Part shown: positions 8,236 to 16,565 of the stretch, one piece after another
Layout of the letters: the number at the start of each line of letters is the position of its first letter
Numbering within the stretch: position 1 is the stretch's first letter
NCBI RefSeq assembly: GCF_001883705.2
Contig: NZ_MDEQ02000012.1
Span: 1 to 64,000, forward strand
Length of the DNA stretch: 64,000 nt
DNA from: Burkholderia catarinensis
GTDB taxonomy: Bacteria; Pseudomonadota; Gammaproteobacteria; Burkholderiales; Burkholderiaceae
Direction: 5' to 3'
The notes under the pieces: model-generated
Told to the model about the DNA's origin: nothing
Seen by the model: only the letters and a program-made list of their open reading frames with translations
Database searches by the model: none
Made by a program: the position numbers and the translations under genes

Positions 8236-9957
8236 GTGGATACCGTCACCCCCTCACCGGAACACCTGCCCGACGCGGGCGCCGCGTTGCGCGACGCGCT
8301 GCGCGCGCTCGGCGAACGGCACGGCTCAGGCATTCGCGCGCTGGAGGTGCTGATGGCGCAGACGGCGCTCGGCGCGGACGAGATGCGTGCGCAGCTCGCC
8401 GCGCAATTCCGGATGAAGCCGATCGGGATGCGCGAGCTGGCCAGCCTCGAGCCGGATTTCGACACGGTGCCGTTCGTCGACGCGACGGCGCGCCTGTGCG
8501 TGTGCTTTCGCGATCCCGAGGGCGGCGACGCGCTGTTGTTCGCTGTTGCCGATCCGCTCGATGCACGCACGCGCGGCTGGGTTGAACACCGGATGCGCGC
8601 GCGGCCGGCGGTGCCGTATGGCTGGGCGCTCGCGAGCGCCGGGGATCTCAACGCGTATCTGACCGTGCGCGAGAAGGATATCCGCGCGATGGACTCGCTC
8701 GCGTTCGACGATCCGATCCAGAACGCACCCGATCCTGCGTCGCTCGCGCTGACGCTGCAGGGCATCAGCAATGACGACAGTCCGGTGGTGCGCCTGCTCA
8801 ATTCGACGATCTACGACGCGCTCAAGATGCTCGCGAGCGACATCCACCTGGAATGCCGCGCGAACGGCCTGATGATCAAGTGCCGTGTCGACGGCGTGCT
8901 CACCGTGGTGGGCCGCGTCGAGGGCCGGGATGTCGCCGACCAGGTCCTGTCCCGCGTGAAGGTGATCTCCGAGCTCGATATCGCGGAGCGCCGCGTTCCG
9001 CAGGACGGGCGCTTCAAGGCGATGTACGCCGGGCGCGAGATCGATTTCCGCGTGTCGATCATGCCGAACCAGTTCGGCGAGGACGCGGTGTTGCGGATTC
9101 TCGACCGCTACCAGCTGTCCCAGGCCGCGGGCGGCCTGACGCTCGAGGCATTGGGCTTCCAGCCGGGCGACACGCGCTTCATGCGCTCGGTTGCGTCGAT
9201 GCCGTACGGGATGCTGCTCGTCACGGGGCCGACCGGCAGCGGCAAGACCACGACGCTTTACGCGATCCTCACCGAGATCAACAACGGTCTCGAGAAGATC
9301 GTGACGATCGAGGATCCGGTCGAATACCAGCTCGGCGAAATCCTGCAGATCCCGGTCAACGAGGCGAAGGGCCTGACCTTCGCGCGCGGGTTGCGGTCGA
9401 TCCTGCGGCACGACCCGGACAAGATCATGGTCGGCGAGATCCGCGATCCGGACACCGCGCAGATCGCCGTGCAGGCCGCGCTGACCGGCCACCAGGTGTT
9501 CACGACCGTGCACGCGAACAACGTGTTCGACGTGATCGGCCGCTTCACGAACATGGAGGTCGATCCGTACAGCTTCGTCTCCGCGCTCAACGGCGTGATC
9601 GCGCAGCGGCTGCTGCGCCAGTGCTGCCCGGATTGCCTGGACGAGGACGAGGTGGACGCGGATGCGCTCGCCCGCTCGGGCATCGACCCGGATACGGCCG
9701 GCAGCTACCTGTTTCGTCGCGGCGCGGGGTGCGCGATGTGCCGCGGCAGCGGCTATCGCGGCCGGCGTGCGATCGCGGAGGCGCTGCGCATGAACGACGA
9801 ACTGAGGCAACTGCTGTCGGAGCGCGCGCCGCTCGGGCAGATCAAGGCGGCGGCGCTGCGCCACGGGATGACGACGTTGCGATCGGCGGCGATCGAACTG
9901 GTGCGGCGCGGCGAAACGACGCTCGAGGAGATCAATCGTGTCACGATGGTTGAATAA
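8236..9957 (+). CDS. gspE: Type II secretion/pilus assembly ATPase GspE
   Basis: A 573-residue hexameric AAA-like ATPase that powers pseudopilus assembly. The N-terminal GspE/MshE-like domain spans about residues 20-150. Walker A is GPTGSGKTT at 331-339 (Lys337). The Asp box, a Walker B-like segment (DKIMVGEIRDPDTA) and the His box (TGHQVFTTVHANN) follow. The zinc-binding four-cysteine module is present: C463/C464 and C467, then C499 and C502, as in GspE rather than retraction ATPases. It starts with GTG 8236 and overlaps the next gene by 20 bp. Confidence 0.94.
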   Translation: MDTVTPSPEHLPDAGAALRDALRALGERHGSGIRALEVLMAQTALGADEMRAQLAAQFRMKPIGMRELASLEPDFDTVPFVDATARLCVCFRDPEGGDALLFAVADPLDARTRGWVEHRMRARPAVPYGWALASAGDLNAYLTVREKDIRAMDSLAFDDPIQNAPDPASLALTLQGISNDDSPVVRLLNSTIYDALKMLASDIHLECRANGLMIKCRVDGVLTVVGRVEGRDVADQVLSRVKVISELDIAERRVPQDGRFKAMYAGREIDFRVSIMPNQFGEDAVLRILDRYQLSQAAGGLTLEALGFQPGDTRFMRSVASMPYGMLLVTGPTGSGKTTTLYAILTEINNGLEKIVTIEDPVEYQLGEILQIPVNEAKGLTFARGLRSILRHDPDKIMVGEIRDPDTAQIAVQAALTGHQVFTTVHANNVFDVIGRFTNMEVDPYSFVSALNGVIAQRLLRQCCPDCLDEDEVDADALARSGIDPDTAGSYLFRRGAGCAMCRGSGYRGRRAIAEALRMNDELRQLLSERAPLGQIKAAALRHGMTTLRSAAIELVRRGETTLEEINRVTMVE

Positions 9958-10840
9958 CCCGCTTGCGATCGGCGTCGGGACGCGCGAGATCGTCGTCGGC
10001 ATCCGTTCGCCCGCACTGTGGCGGCCGCGCAAGCGCGCGTTCGCCGCCGATCCGGTCAGCGTCGCGATTCCCGACGCGCAGTTCGGCAGCGAGGCGGGCG
10101 TGCTCGATGCGCTGCGCGCCGCGCTGGCCGCGACAGCCGCGACACCCGGCAGCGCGGCCGATGCCGCCGCCACGCAGGGGCAGGCGCGCGGCCCGATGTC
10201 GTCGACGCGCGGCGCGCACGTCGTGCTCGACGATTTCTGGTGCCACCACGCGATATTGCGCGGCGACTTCCGCGCGTTGCGCATGCGCGAACTCGAAGCA
10301 ATCGTGCTCGCCCATTTCTCCGACACGTACGGGGTCGACGGTGCATCGCTGATCGTGCGCTTCTGCGTGCAGCACGGCGGCCGCGCGCTCTTCGCCGGCG
10401 CGCTGTCGCGCACGCTGTACGACGGCATCCATGACGCGGGAGCCTCCGCCGCGGTCCGCATCCGCAGCCTGAGATCGGGTCTTCCGGAGACGCTGAATCG
10501 CATCGCGGTAAAAGTCGGCGACGACGCGCTGCTGATCGTGGTCGCCGATGCGTTGATGCAGGCGGTCATGATCGAGCGAGGCGGCTGGGCTGCCTACGAT
10601 GCGCAACGCCTCTTTCCCGGCGAGTCCGGCGACGCGGCGCGGCTGGCCGAACTCGCGGAGCAGTCGTTCGAACGTTCGGCAACGCGGGCCGGCTTGAAAC
10701 GCGAGGACTGCCCGGTCTATCTGGCCGGGATCGACGCGGACTTCGCGCCGTTCGACGCGCGTTTCGCGGCCGCGGTGCGGCTGCCGGGGCCGGCGCTCGA
10801 CGGCTCGCCCGCGCGCCGGCTGATGGAGTACGCGCCATGA
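9938..10840 (+). CDS. PilM/GspL-position protein, divergent
   Basis: This 300-residue protein sits where PilM/MshI or the cytoplasmic half of GspL is expected. GTG 9938 follows GAGGAG within the end of gspE. Sequence features include IGVGTREIVVGI near the start, an Ala/Gly-rich linker at about 60-90 and a C-terminal GIDADFAPFDARF segment. No complete actin-like nucleotide-binding motif can be recognised. The role as the cytoplasmic adaptor between ATPase and membrane proteins is inferred from gene order alone. Homology is too weak to name it firmly. Confidence 0.75.
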   Translation: MSRWLNNPLAIGVGTREIVVGIRSPALWRPRKRAFAADPVSVAIPDAQFGSEAGVLDALRAALAATAATPGSAADAAATQGQARGPMSSTRGAHVVLDDFWCHHAILRGDFRALRMRELEAIVLAHFSDTYGVDGASLIVRFCVQHGGRALFAGALSRTLYDGIHDAGASAAVRIRSLRSGLPETLNRIAVKVGDDALLIVVADALMQAVMIERGGWAAYDAQRLFPGESGDAARLAELAEQSFERSATRAGLKREDCPVYLAGIDADFAPFDARFAAAVRLPGPALDGSPARRLMEYAP

Positions 10841-11367
10841 TGCCGATGCTCGATATCGACTTTTGCCGGCGCCGTGCCCGCACCGGGACGAGCGGGGTGA
10901 TCCTGCTGGGCGTCGCCGTGCTGCTGTGGGCCGCGTGCGGCGCATGGCTGTGGCATGCGTATGCGGAGAACGACCGCGCGCGGGCGAACGTGGAGGCCGC
11001 CCAGCATCGGACGCTCGCGCAGCGGCACGTCGCGAAGCCGCCGCCGACGCCGGCCGCGAAGCTCGCGGAAAAGCAGAGCCAGGCGGTGCTGCGCGAACTG
11101 ACCGTGCCGTGGCAGACGCTGTTCTCGCTCGTCGAGGACTATCCCGACCATGACGTCGCGCTGATCGGCATCGACCAGAACCCGGCGCAGGGCCAGATCC
11201 GCATCACGGCCGAAGCGAAGAATCCGGACGCGATGATCGCGTACCTGAAGTATCTGCAGACGAGCGTCGTGCTGCGCGAAGCGGCGCTCAACGGCCATCT
11301 CGTCGAGGACAACGTCCCGGGCAAGCCGGTGCGTTTCCAGATCACGGCCGTCTGGAGGAAGTCATGA
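10837..11367 (+). CDS. PilN-like bitopic assembly protein
   Basis: A 176-residue protein with one membrane helix at about 19-40, a short coiled linker, and a periplasmic domain ending in FQITAVWRKS. Size, topology and position match PilN/MshJ or the periplasmic half of GspL. The ATG overlaps the preceding stop by four bases and the protein's own end overlaps the next start. It probably pairs with the PilO-like protein that follows. Function is inferred from architecture and context. Confidence 0.75.
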   Translation: MMPMLDIDFCRRRARTGTSGVILLGVAVLLWAACGAWLWHAYAENDRARANVEAAQHRTLAQRHVAKPPPTPAAKLAEKQSQAVLRELTVPWQTLFSLVEDYPDHDVALIGIDQNPAQGQIRITAEAKNPDAMIAYLKYLQTSVVLREAALNGHLVEDNVPGKPVRFQITAVWRKS

Positions 11368-11930
11368 AAACCGATCGGTTGACGGACCGCCTGGCCACGC
11401 TGCGTTTCGAGTTGCGGCGCGCATTCGGTCTGCCGGGACTCGTCGGCCTGCTGCTGATCGGCGCGGCGGCCATCGCGGCCGCGGCGATCGCCAGCCTGGA
11501 GTCCGATACGCGCGCGATGCAGGCGCCGGACGCGCTCGTGCGGGCGGCGCACGGCCATCGTCCGGTCGCGGCGCATGATGCGCAGGCGGACGCGCTGGCG
11601 CTCGACGCGTTGCCCGAGCTGTTCCCGCGGTTCTCGCAAAGCGCGGACGACATCGCGTCGATCTTCGCGCAGGCGCGCGACAGCCATCTGACGCTCGGTT
11701 CCGCCGAGTACCAGGTGACGACCGAGTCGGGCGCGCACTTCGCGCGCTATCAGGTGCTGCTGCCGGTCAAGGATCAGTACGGCGCGATCCGGCATTTTCT
11801 GGCGTCGGTGCTCAACAACGTGCCGAACGCGGCGCTGCAGGAAATCCACGTCGAGCGCCCCGCGGTGGGCAGCAACATCCTCGATGCGCGCGTGCGCTTC
11901 GAGCTCATCTACCGGAGCGCCCAGCCATGA
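11364..11930 (+). CDS. PilO-like bitopic assembly protein
   Basis: A 188-residue protein with a single membrane segment at about 26-45, followed by a periplasmic ferredoxin-like region that reads like PilO/GspM (QYGAIRHFLASVLNNVPNAALQEIHVERP). It overlaps both neighbours by four bases, so the PilM/N/O/P-like genes are translationally coupled. It most likely forms a heterodimer with the upstream PilN-like protein in the inner-membrane platform. Confidence 0.75.
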   Translation: MKTDRLTDRLATLRFELRRAFGLPGLVGLLLIGAAAIAAAAIASLESDTRAMQAPDALVRAAHGHRPVAAHDAQADALALDALPELFPRFSQSADDIASIFAQARDSHLTLGSAEYQVTTESGAHFARYQVLLPVKDQYGAIRHFLASVLNNVPNAALQEIHVERPAVGSNILDARVRFELIYRSAQP

Positions 11931-12547
11931 TTTCCGCCGTCATGAAGCCCGCGTCGAACCGGCGCATCGCGCTGGCGCTGTGCTGTGTTCTCTTCGCCGG
12001 CGCCGGGTATCGCGTGCTGGTCGCGGCGATGCAGGAGCCGGCGCCGGTCCCGGCATTCGGCGGCCTGCATCGCGACGGCGGGCGCACGCCGCCGGCACGG
12101 ACCGCCGCGCATCCGGCGCCGGCCGCGCACGCCGCCGTGCCCGCGTCTGCCGCCGCGCCGCGATCCGCATCGGCCGCCACGGCAGCGGCGACGCCGCAGG
12201 AGAAGCTCGCCGCGTTGCGCGCGCCGGTGTCCGTCGAAGCGGCGCACGACCCGTTCACCGCGTCGTCATGGCTGCCGCCGCCGCCCGTCGTCGTGCCGCC
12301 GCTGCCCGAAACGCGCCCGGCGCCGCCGTCCGCGCCGCCGGTGCCGTTCACCTATGTCGGCGAGCAGGACGCCAAGGCGGTGAAGCCGCATGTGTTTCTC
12401 AGCAACGGCGATCAGTTGCTGATTGTTTCGCCAGGTGACGTGATCGATGGCCAGTATCGCGTCGAGTCGGTTTCGGAGTCGAACGTGGTGCTCACCTATC
12501 TGCCGCTGAACCAGGTGCAGGTGGTGTCCATTCCGAGGGAAAAGTAG
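11927..12547 (+). CDS. PilP/GspC-like periplasmic linker protein
   Basis: A 206-residue protein with an N-terminal membrane anchor (about 13-32), a long Ala/Pro linker (about 35-130), and a compact C-terminal domain. That domain contains VPFTYVGEQDA, FLSNGDQLLIVSPGDVIDGQYRV and a VLTYLPLNQVQ strand, typical of the HR/PilP domain that contacts the secretin. Its stop abuts the secretin start. In known systems this protein bridges platform and outer-membrane pore. Confidence 0.78.
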   Translation: MISAVMKPASNRRIALALCCVLFAGAGYRVLVAAMQEPAPVPAFGGLHRDGGRTPPARTAAHPAPAAHAAVPASAAAPRSASAATAAATPQEKLAALRAPVSVEAAHDPFTASSWLPPPPVVVPPLPETRPAPPSAPPVPFTYVGEQDAKAVKPHVFLSNGDQLLIVSPGDVIDGQYRVESVSESNVVLTYLPLNQVQVVSIPREK

Positions 12548-14842
12548 ATGAAAACCTCATGCACACGGGGTGTGCGCCGCGCTGGGGACAGCGGCCCATC
12601 GACACGCTTTTCGCCCTTCACGCCGTTCGATTTCCGGCACGCGCCGGCGAGCCGGATCGCGACGAAACGCGCACTGGCGATCGCCGTGGCGCTGCTCGCG
12701 TGCGGCGGCTGCGCGCATGTGCCGAACGTGCACGACGATCCGACCAATGCGCAGGTGAAGATCGACGCATTGCACGCGCGCGACGGCGAAGTCAACCAGT
12801 TGCTCGATAACGCCGACGAGTTCCGCAAGCAGAACCAGTTCGACGATGCGGCCCGGTCCGCCTACATGGCGACCCAGCTCGATCCGTCCAGTGAGCGCGC
12901 CCGCAGGATCGGCAAGATGATCGAGCAGGATCGCAAGCATCTGGCGATCCTGCAGGAAGCGGATCGCATGATGAAGCGCGGCTCGTACGCGCAGGCGGCC
13001 GAACGCGTGCATCGCGTGCTGGTCGAGGATCCGGCCAATGCGATGGCCGCGCGGATGCAATCGGAGCTCGACGACAAGCGCCGGCAGCAGCACGCGGAAC
13101 GGGACGACAAGCTCGCCGCTTCGTCGATCATGCGCACGCCGGTGTCGCTGCAGTTCCGCGACGCGAACGTGCGGATGGTGTTCGAAGCGTTGTCGCGGAC
13201 GTCGGGGCTGAACGTCATCTTCGACCGCGACGTACGAGCCGACCTGAAGACGACGATCTTCGTGCAGAACGCGTCGTTGCAGGACACGGTCGACATGATC
13301 CTGCTGCAGAACCAGCTCGACAAGAAGCAGATGAACGCGAACACGCTGTTCATCTACCCGGCGACGCCCGCGAAGGAGCTCGAATACCAGGAGCTCAAGG
13401 TGCGCACGTTCCAGCTGTCGAACGTCGACGCGAAGCAGGTCCAGTCGCTGCTGAAGAGCCTGTTGAAGGTGAAGGAGGCCGTGATCGACGAGCGCGCGAA
13501 CACCGTGACGATTCGCGGCACGCCGGACATGATCAAGGTCGCCGACGAGATGATCGCGGCCCAGGACCTGCCGGAGCCGGAGGTGATGCTCGAGGTCGAG
13601 GTGCTGGAGGTGTCGCACGAGCGGATGTCGCAGCTCGGCATCAACTGGCCCAGCTCGTTCACGGTGTCGACGCCGAGCACGGCGAGCACCTGGGGCGCGC
13701 TGCACCATCTGCCGGTCAATGCGCTGAATGTCAGCGGCCTGTCCGCCACCGCGGATTTCAAGCTCACGGACACCGATGCGAACCTGCTCGCGAGCCCGCG
13801 CATCCGCACGCGCAACAAGGAGAAGGCGCGCATCATGATCGGCGACAAGGTGCCGGTGATCTCGAGCTCGAGCACGCCGAGCACGAGCGGCCCGTCGTTC
13901 ACGCAGATGATCCAGTACCTCGATGTCGGCATCAAGCTGGAGGTGGAGCCGCAGGTCTATCGCGACGGCGACGTCGGCATCAAGCTGAATCTCGAGGTCA
14001 GCAACATCACCAATACGATCCAGAGCGGCAATTCGCAGGGACTGAGCTCGCTCGCGTATCAGATCGGCACGCGCAGCGCGTCGACGAGCCTGCGCCTGCG
14101 GGACGGCGAAACCCAGATCATGGGCGGGCTGATCTCGGACGAGGACCGCCGCAACGCGAACAAGGTGCCGGGGCTCGGGCAGCTGCCGTTGCTCGGCCGC
14201 CTGTTCTCGGATCATGAAGGCGATCACAAGAAGACCGAGATCGTGCTGCAGATCACGCCGCACATCGTCCGGCCGCAGGTCGCGGCGGACGCGGACACGC
14301 AGGAAGTGTGGTCGGGCACCGACGTCAACGTTCACGCGGACCAGTTGCGGCTCGATCCGGTGGCGCTGAACGCGGAAGGTCCGGCAACGGCCGCGACGCC
14401 CGCGACGAAGCCGGTGCCCGGCAGCGTGGGCGGCGGCACCACGGGCGGCAGGGCGCCGTCGCCACTGGAGGCGGCGGCGAGCCGGGCGCAGCCGTCGCCG
14501 GAGAGCGGGGCGTTCGGGCAGATGCCTGCCGCACCTCGCACGACACCGCCGCCCGAACCGTACGGCGGGCGTTTCTCGAGACCGCTGCCCGCGCTGCCCG
14601 CGCCCGCGGCGGGCGCGGTACCCGCGGATGGCGCGGCGCAGGCGGCCGGTCCGGCAAGCAACGAAGTCGCGCCGGCCCCGGGCACGACCGTGACGCCGGT
14701 GGCGTCGCCGGCCGTGCAGGCTGCGGCACCGGCTGCACCGGCCGCGCCAGCGGCGCCGGCAGCGCCGCCTCCGACGCTGCAGATGCCGGCGGGCGATATT
14801 CCGAACGATAACCCGCTTCACCCGATCCAGAACGGGAATTGA
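12548..14842 (+). CDS. gspD: Secretin GspD/PilQ/MshL family with TPR-like N-terminus
   Basis: A 764-residue outer-membrane pore protein. A hydrophobic signal ends in a lipobox-like LLAC near residues 49-52, so it may be a lipoprotein. Residues 60-185 are helical and TPR-like (NADEFRKQNQFDDAARSAYMATQLDP). A short STN/N0 domain (SLQFRDANVRMVFEALSRTSG) and N1 domain follow. The secretin core spans about residues 340-575 and includes the conserved VPGLGQLPLLGRLF. A tail of about 170 Ala/Pro-rich residues ends the protein. The TPR plus single-N-domain layout is closer to MshL-type secretins than to classical GspD. Confidence 0.9.
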   Translation: MKTSCTRGVRRAGDSGPSTRFSPFTPFDFRHAPASRIATKRALAIAVALLACGGCAHVPNVHDDPTNAQVKIDALHARDGEVNQLLDNADEFRKQNQFDDAARSAYMATQLDPSSERARRIGKMIEQDRKHLAILQEADRMMKRGSYAQAAERVHRVLVEDPANAMAARMQSELDDKRRQQHAERDDKLAASSIMRTPVSLQFRDANVRMVFEALSRTSGLNVIFDRDVRADLKTTIFVQNASLQDTVDMILLQNQLDKKQMNANTLFIYPATPAKELEYQELKVRTFQLSNVDAKQVQSLLKSLLKVKEAVIDERANTVTIRGTPDMIKVADEMIAAQDLPEPEVMLEVEVLEVSHERMSQLGINWPSSFTVSTPSTASTWGALHHLPVNALNVSGLSATADFKLTDTDANLLASPRIRTRNKEKARIMIGDKVPVISSSSTPSTSGPSFTQMIQYLDVGIKLEVEPQVYRDGDVGIKLNLEVSNITNTIQSGNSQGLSSLAYQIGTRSASTSLRLRDGETQIMGGLISDEDRRNANKVPGLGQLPLLGRLFSDHEGDHKKTEIVLQITPHIVRPQVAADADTQEVWSGTDVNVHADQLRLDPVALNAEGPATAATPATKPVPGSVGGGTTGGRAPSPLEAAASRAQPSPESGAFGQMPAAPRTTPPPEPYGGRFSRPLPALPAPAAGAVPADGAAQAAGPASNEVAPAPGTTVTPVASPAVQAAAPAAPAAPAAPAAPPPTLQMPAGDIPNDNPLHPIQNGN

Positions 14843-14845
14843 ATC

Positions 14846-15403
14846 GTGGCTACCCGGACCGGCACGACGCGCAGTGGCTGCACCGGCCGTCCCGGGCAGC
14901 GTGGCTTCACGCTGATCGAGATGGTGATCACGCTCGCGCTCGTGGCGATACTCGCGCTCGCGGTCATGCCGTTTTCCGAGCTGGTCGTGCAGCGCCAGAA
15001 GGAGCACGAATTGAGCGCCGCGTTGCGCGAGATCCGCACCGCGCTCGACGCGTACAAGGACGCAAGCGATGCGGGGCAGATCGAAAAGGAAGCGGAAGCG
15101 TCCGGCTATCCGCCGTCGTTGACCGTGCTGGTGACCGGCGTGAAGAACGCCCGGGATCCGAAGGGCGGCCTGCTGATGTTCCTGCGCCGGGTGCCGCGCG
15201 ATCCGTTCTTCGCCGGCGACCCCGACACGCCCGCCGAGGAGACCTGGGACGTGCGCGCGTACGGCACGCCGCTGGATCCGGCTGCCGGCGGTCCGCCGGC
15301 CGGCGACCTATCCGGGAGCGCCGAGGCCGGCAAGGACGTGTTCGACGTGACGTCCAAATCCGCGGTTGCCGGCATCAACGGCATCCCGTACAAGCAATGG
15401 TGA
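14846..15403 (+). CDS. Pseudopilin (GspG/H-like)
   Basis: This 185-residue protein starts at GTG 14846, three bases after the secretin stop. The prepilin signal is RGFTLIEMVITLALVAIL with cleavage G20/F21 and Glu at mature position 5 (residue 25). The globular part includes a GspG-like layout (ALREIRTALDAYKDASDAG, then RVPRDPFFAGDP). It is probably a minor pseudopilin. No prepilin peptidase gene is in the window, so processing must rely on one encoded elsewhere. Confidence 0.87.
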   Translation: MATRTGTTRSGCTGRPGQRGFTLIEMVITLALVAILALAVMPFSELVVQRQKEHELSAALREIRTALDAYKDASDAGQIEKEAEASGYPPSLTVLVTGVKNARDPKGGLLMFLRRVPRDPFFAGDPDTPAEETWDVRAYGTPLDPAAGGPPAGDLSGSAEAGKDVFDVTSKSAVAGINGIPYKQW

Positions 15404-15412
15404 CGGTGCAAT

Positions 15413-15802
15413 ATGAAACACGCTCGCACGCGCAGGTCCCGCGGATTCACGCTGATCGAAATCGTGGTCGTGATGGCCATCATCGGCCTGCTCCTGACGT
15501 TGGCCGTGCCGCGCTACATGCACAGCATCGAGCGCGGGAAGGAACAGGTCCGGCAGCAGAACATCGCGGTGATGCGCAATGCGATCGACCAATACTACGG
15601 CGACAACGGCCAGTACCCGGAGACGCTCGACGAACTGGTCGCGAAGCACTATCTGCGTTCGGTCCCGCTCGATCCGGTGAATGGCGACGACAAATGGGCG
15701 GCGGTCGCGTCGTCGGACGAGTCGAAGCCGGGCGTCTACGACGTGGCGCCCGCGAGCAGCCCGCAGGGTACGCCGCCGGGCGCGACCGGAGCGGCGAAAT
15801 GA
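15413..15802 (+). CDS. Pseudopilin (GspG-like)
   Basis: A 129-residue pseudopilin with a short basic leader, cleavage site G11/F12 and Glu16 at mature position 5 (RGFTLIEIVVVMAIIGLLL). DQYYGDNGQYPETLDELV and RSVPLDPVNGDDKW resemble the GspG core but lack its calcium-site tail. The C-terminus is Pro/Gly/Ala-rich. The stop overlaps the next start (ATGA at 15799-15802). Confidence 0.87.
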   Translation: MKHARTRRSRGFTLIEIVVVMAIIGLLLTLAVPRYMHSIERGKEQVRQQNIAVMRNAIDQYYGDNGQYPETLDELVAKHYLRSVPLDPVNGDDKWAAVASSDESKPGVYDVAPASSPQGTPPGATGAAK

Positions 15803-16428
15803 GCCGGGCTGGCCAGACGGCGCGCGCCGGTGCGCGCGCGATGCGCGGCCGCCAGCGTGCCGCGCGTCAGCGCGGGCTCGTGCTGCTGGCGCTGCTGATC
15901 GTACTGATGCTGATGTCGATCGCACTGGCAGGGGCGCTGGATGTCTGGTCGCTGCAACGGCGCCGCGAGGACGAGCGGCAACTGCTGTTCGCCGGCGATC
16001 AGTACCGGAAGGCGATCATCCGCTACTACCGTCTGGCGCGCGCGTACCCGCAAACCGTCGACGACCTGCTGGACGACAACCGGTTCGTCAAGCCGATGCA
16101 TCATCTGCGCAGCGCGTATCGGGATCCGATTACCGGACAGAACGACTGGGCGTTCCTGTGGCGGGACGATCGTTTCTATGGCGTATACAGCAACTCGGAT
16201 CAGGCGACGGTCAAGCGGGCGGGATTCCCGCAGCGATACATGGATTTCGAGGGCGAGGAGACCTACCGCAAGTGGAAGTTCCTGTACCTCGCGCCCGGCC
16301 TCGGCCTGCCGGCCAGCGACGCGGCGCCGGCGTCCGCGGCCGCGCCTGCCCAGGCGGCGAGCTTCCCGAGCCTGTCCGGGTTCGCGGGCGGCTACCTGCC
16401 GGGGCAGGCGCCGTCCGGCCTGCGTTGA
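15799..16428 (+). CDS. Pseudopilin-like protein without the position-5 glutamate
   Basis: A 209-residue protein, last gene of the secretion operon. The N-terminus is very basic, then QRGLVLLALLIVLMLM with a likely cleavage after Gly26. Mature position 5 is Ala31 instead of Glu, as in tip-located GspK-type pseudopilins. The body has FAGDQYRKAIIRYYRLA, YPQTVDDLLDDNRF and DPITGQNDW, a pattern common to type II-like minor pseudopilins. A Pro/Ala-rich tail follows. Assignment as the tip or initiation component is inference. Confidence 0.82.
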   Translation: MSRAGQTARAGARAMRGRQRAARQRGLVLLALLIVLMLMSIALAGALDVWSLQRRREDERQLLFAGDQYRKAIIRYYRLARAYPQTVDDLLDDNRFVKPMHHLRSAYRDPITGQNDWAFLWRDDRFYGVYSNSDQATVKRAGFPQRYMDFEGEETYRKWKFLYLAPGLGLPASDAAPASAAAPAQAASFPSLSGFAGGYLPGQAPSGLR

Positions 16429-16459
16429 CGGGTGGCCGGTCGCCCCCCGGCGTGCGCGC

Positions 16460-16494
16460 AAAAAAAAGCGCGACGCCCGCATGGGGCATCGCGC
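16460..16494 (-). terminator. Rho-independent terminator of the PhoX gene
   Basis: On the minus strand an 11-bp GC stem (16484-16494 with 16468-16478, one G-U pair) with a short loop is followed by eight T residues (A tract 16460-16467 on the plus strand). It lies about 70 bp past the phosphatase stop and also faces the end of the secretion operon. Confidence 0.8.
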
Positions 16495-16565
16495 ATAAAC
16501 CGGCGTGGAGCGCCGACGAATGAACGGTGATGAAGAAGGGGGCGAGCCCCCTCGAAGCGAAGCGG

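Noticed and set aside
12557-15007. 816-codon minus-strand frame across the secretin gene
   Set aside because: Low-complexity Arg-rich translation; the secretin and pseudopilin frames explain the region.
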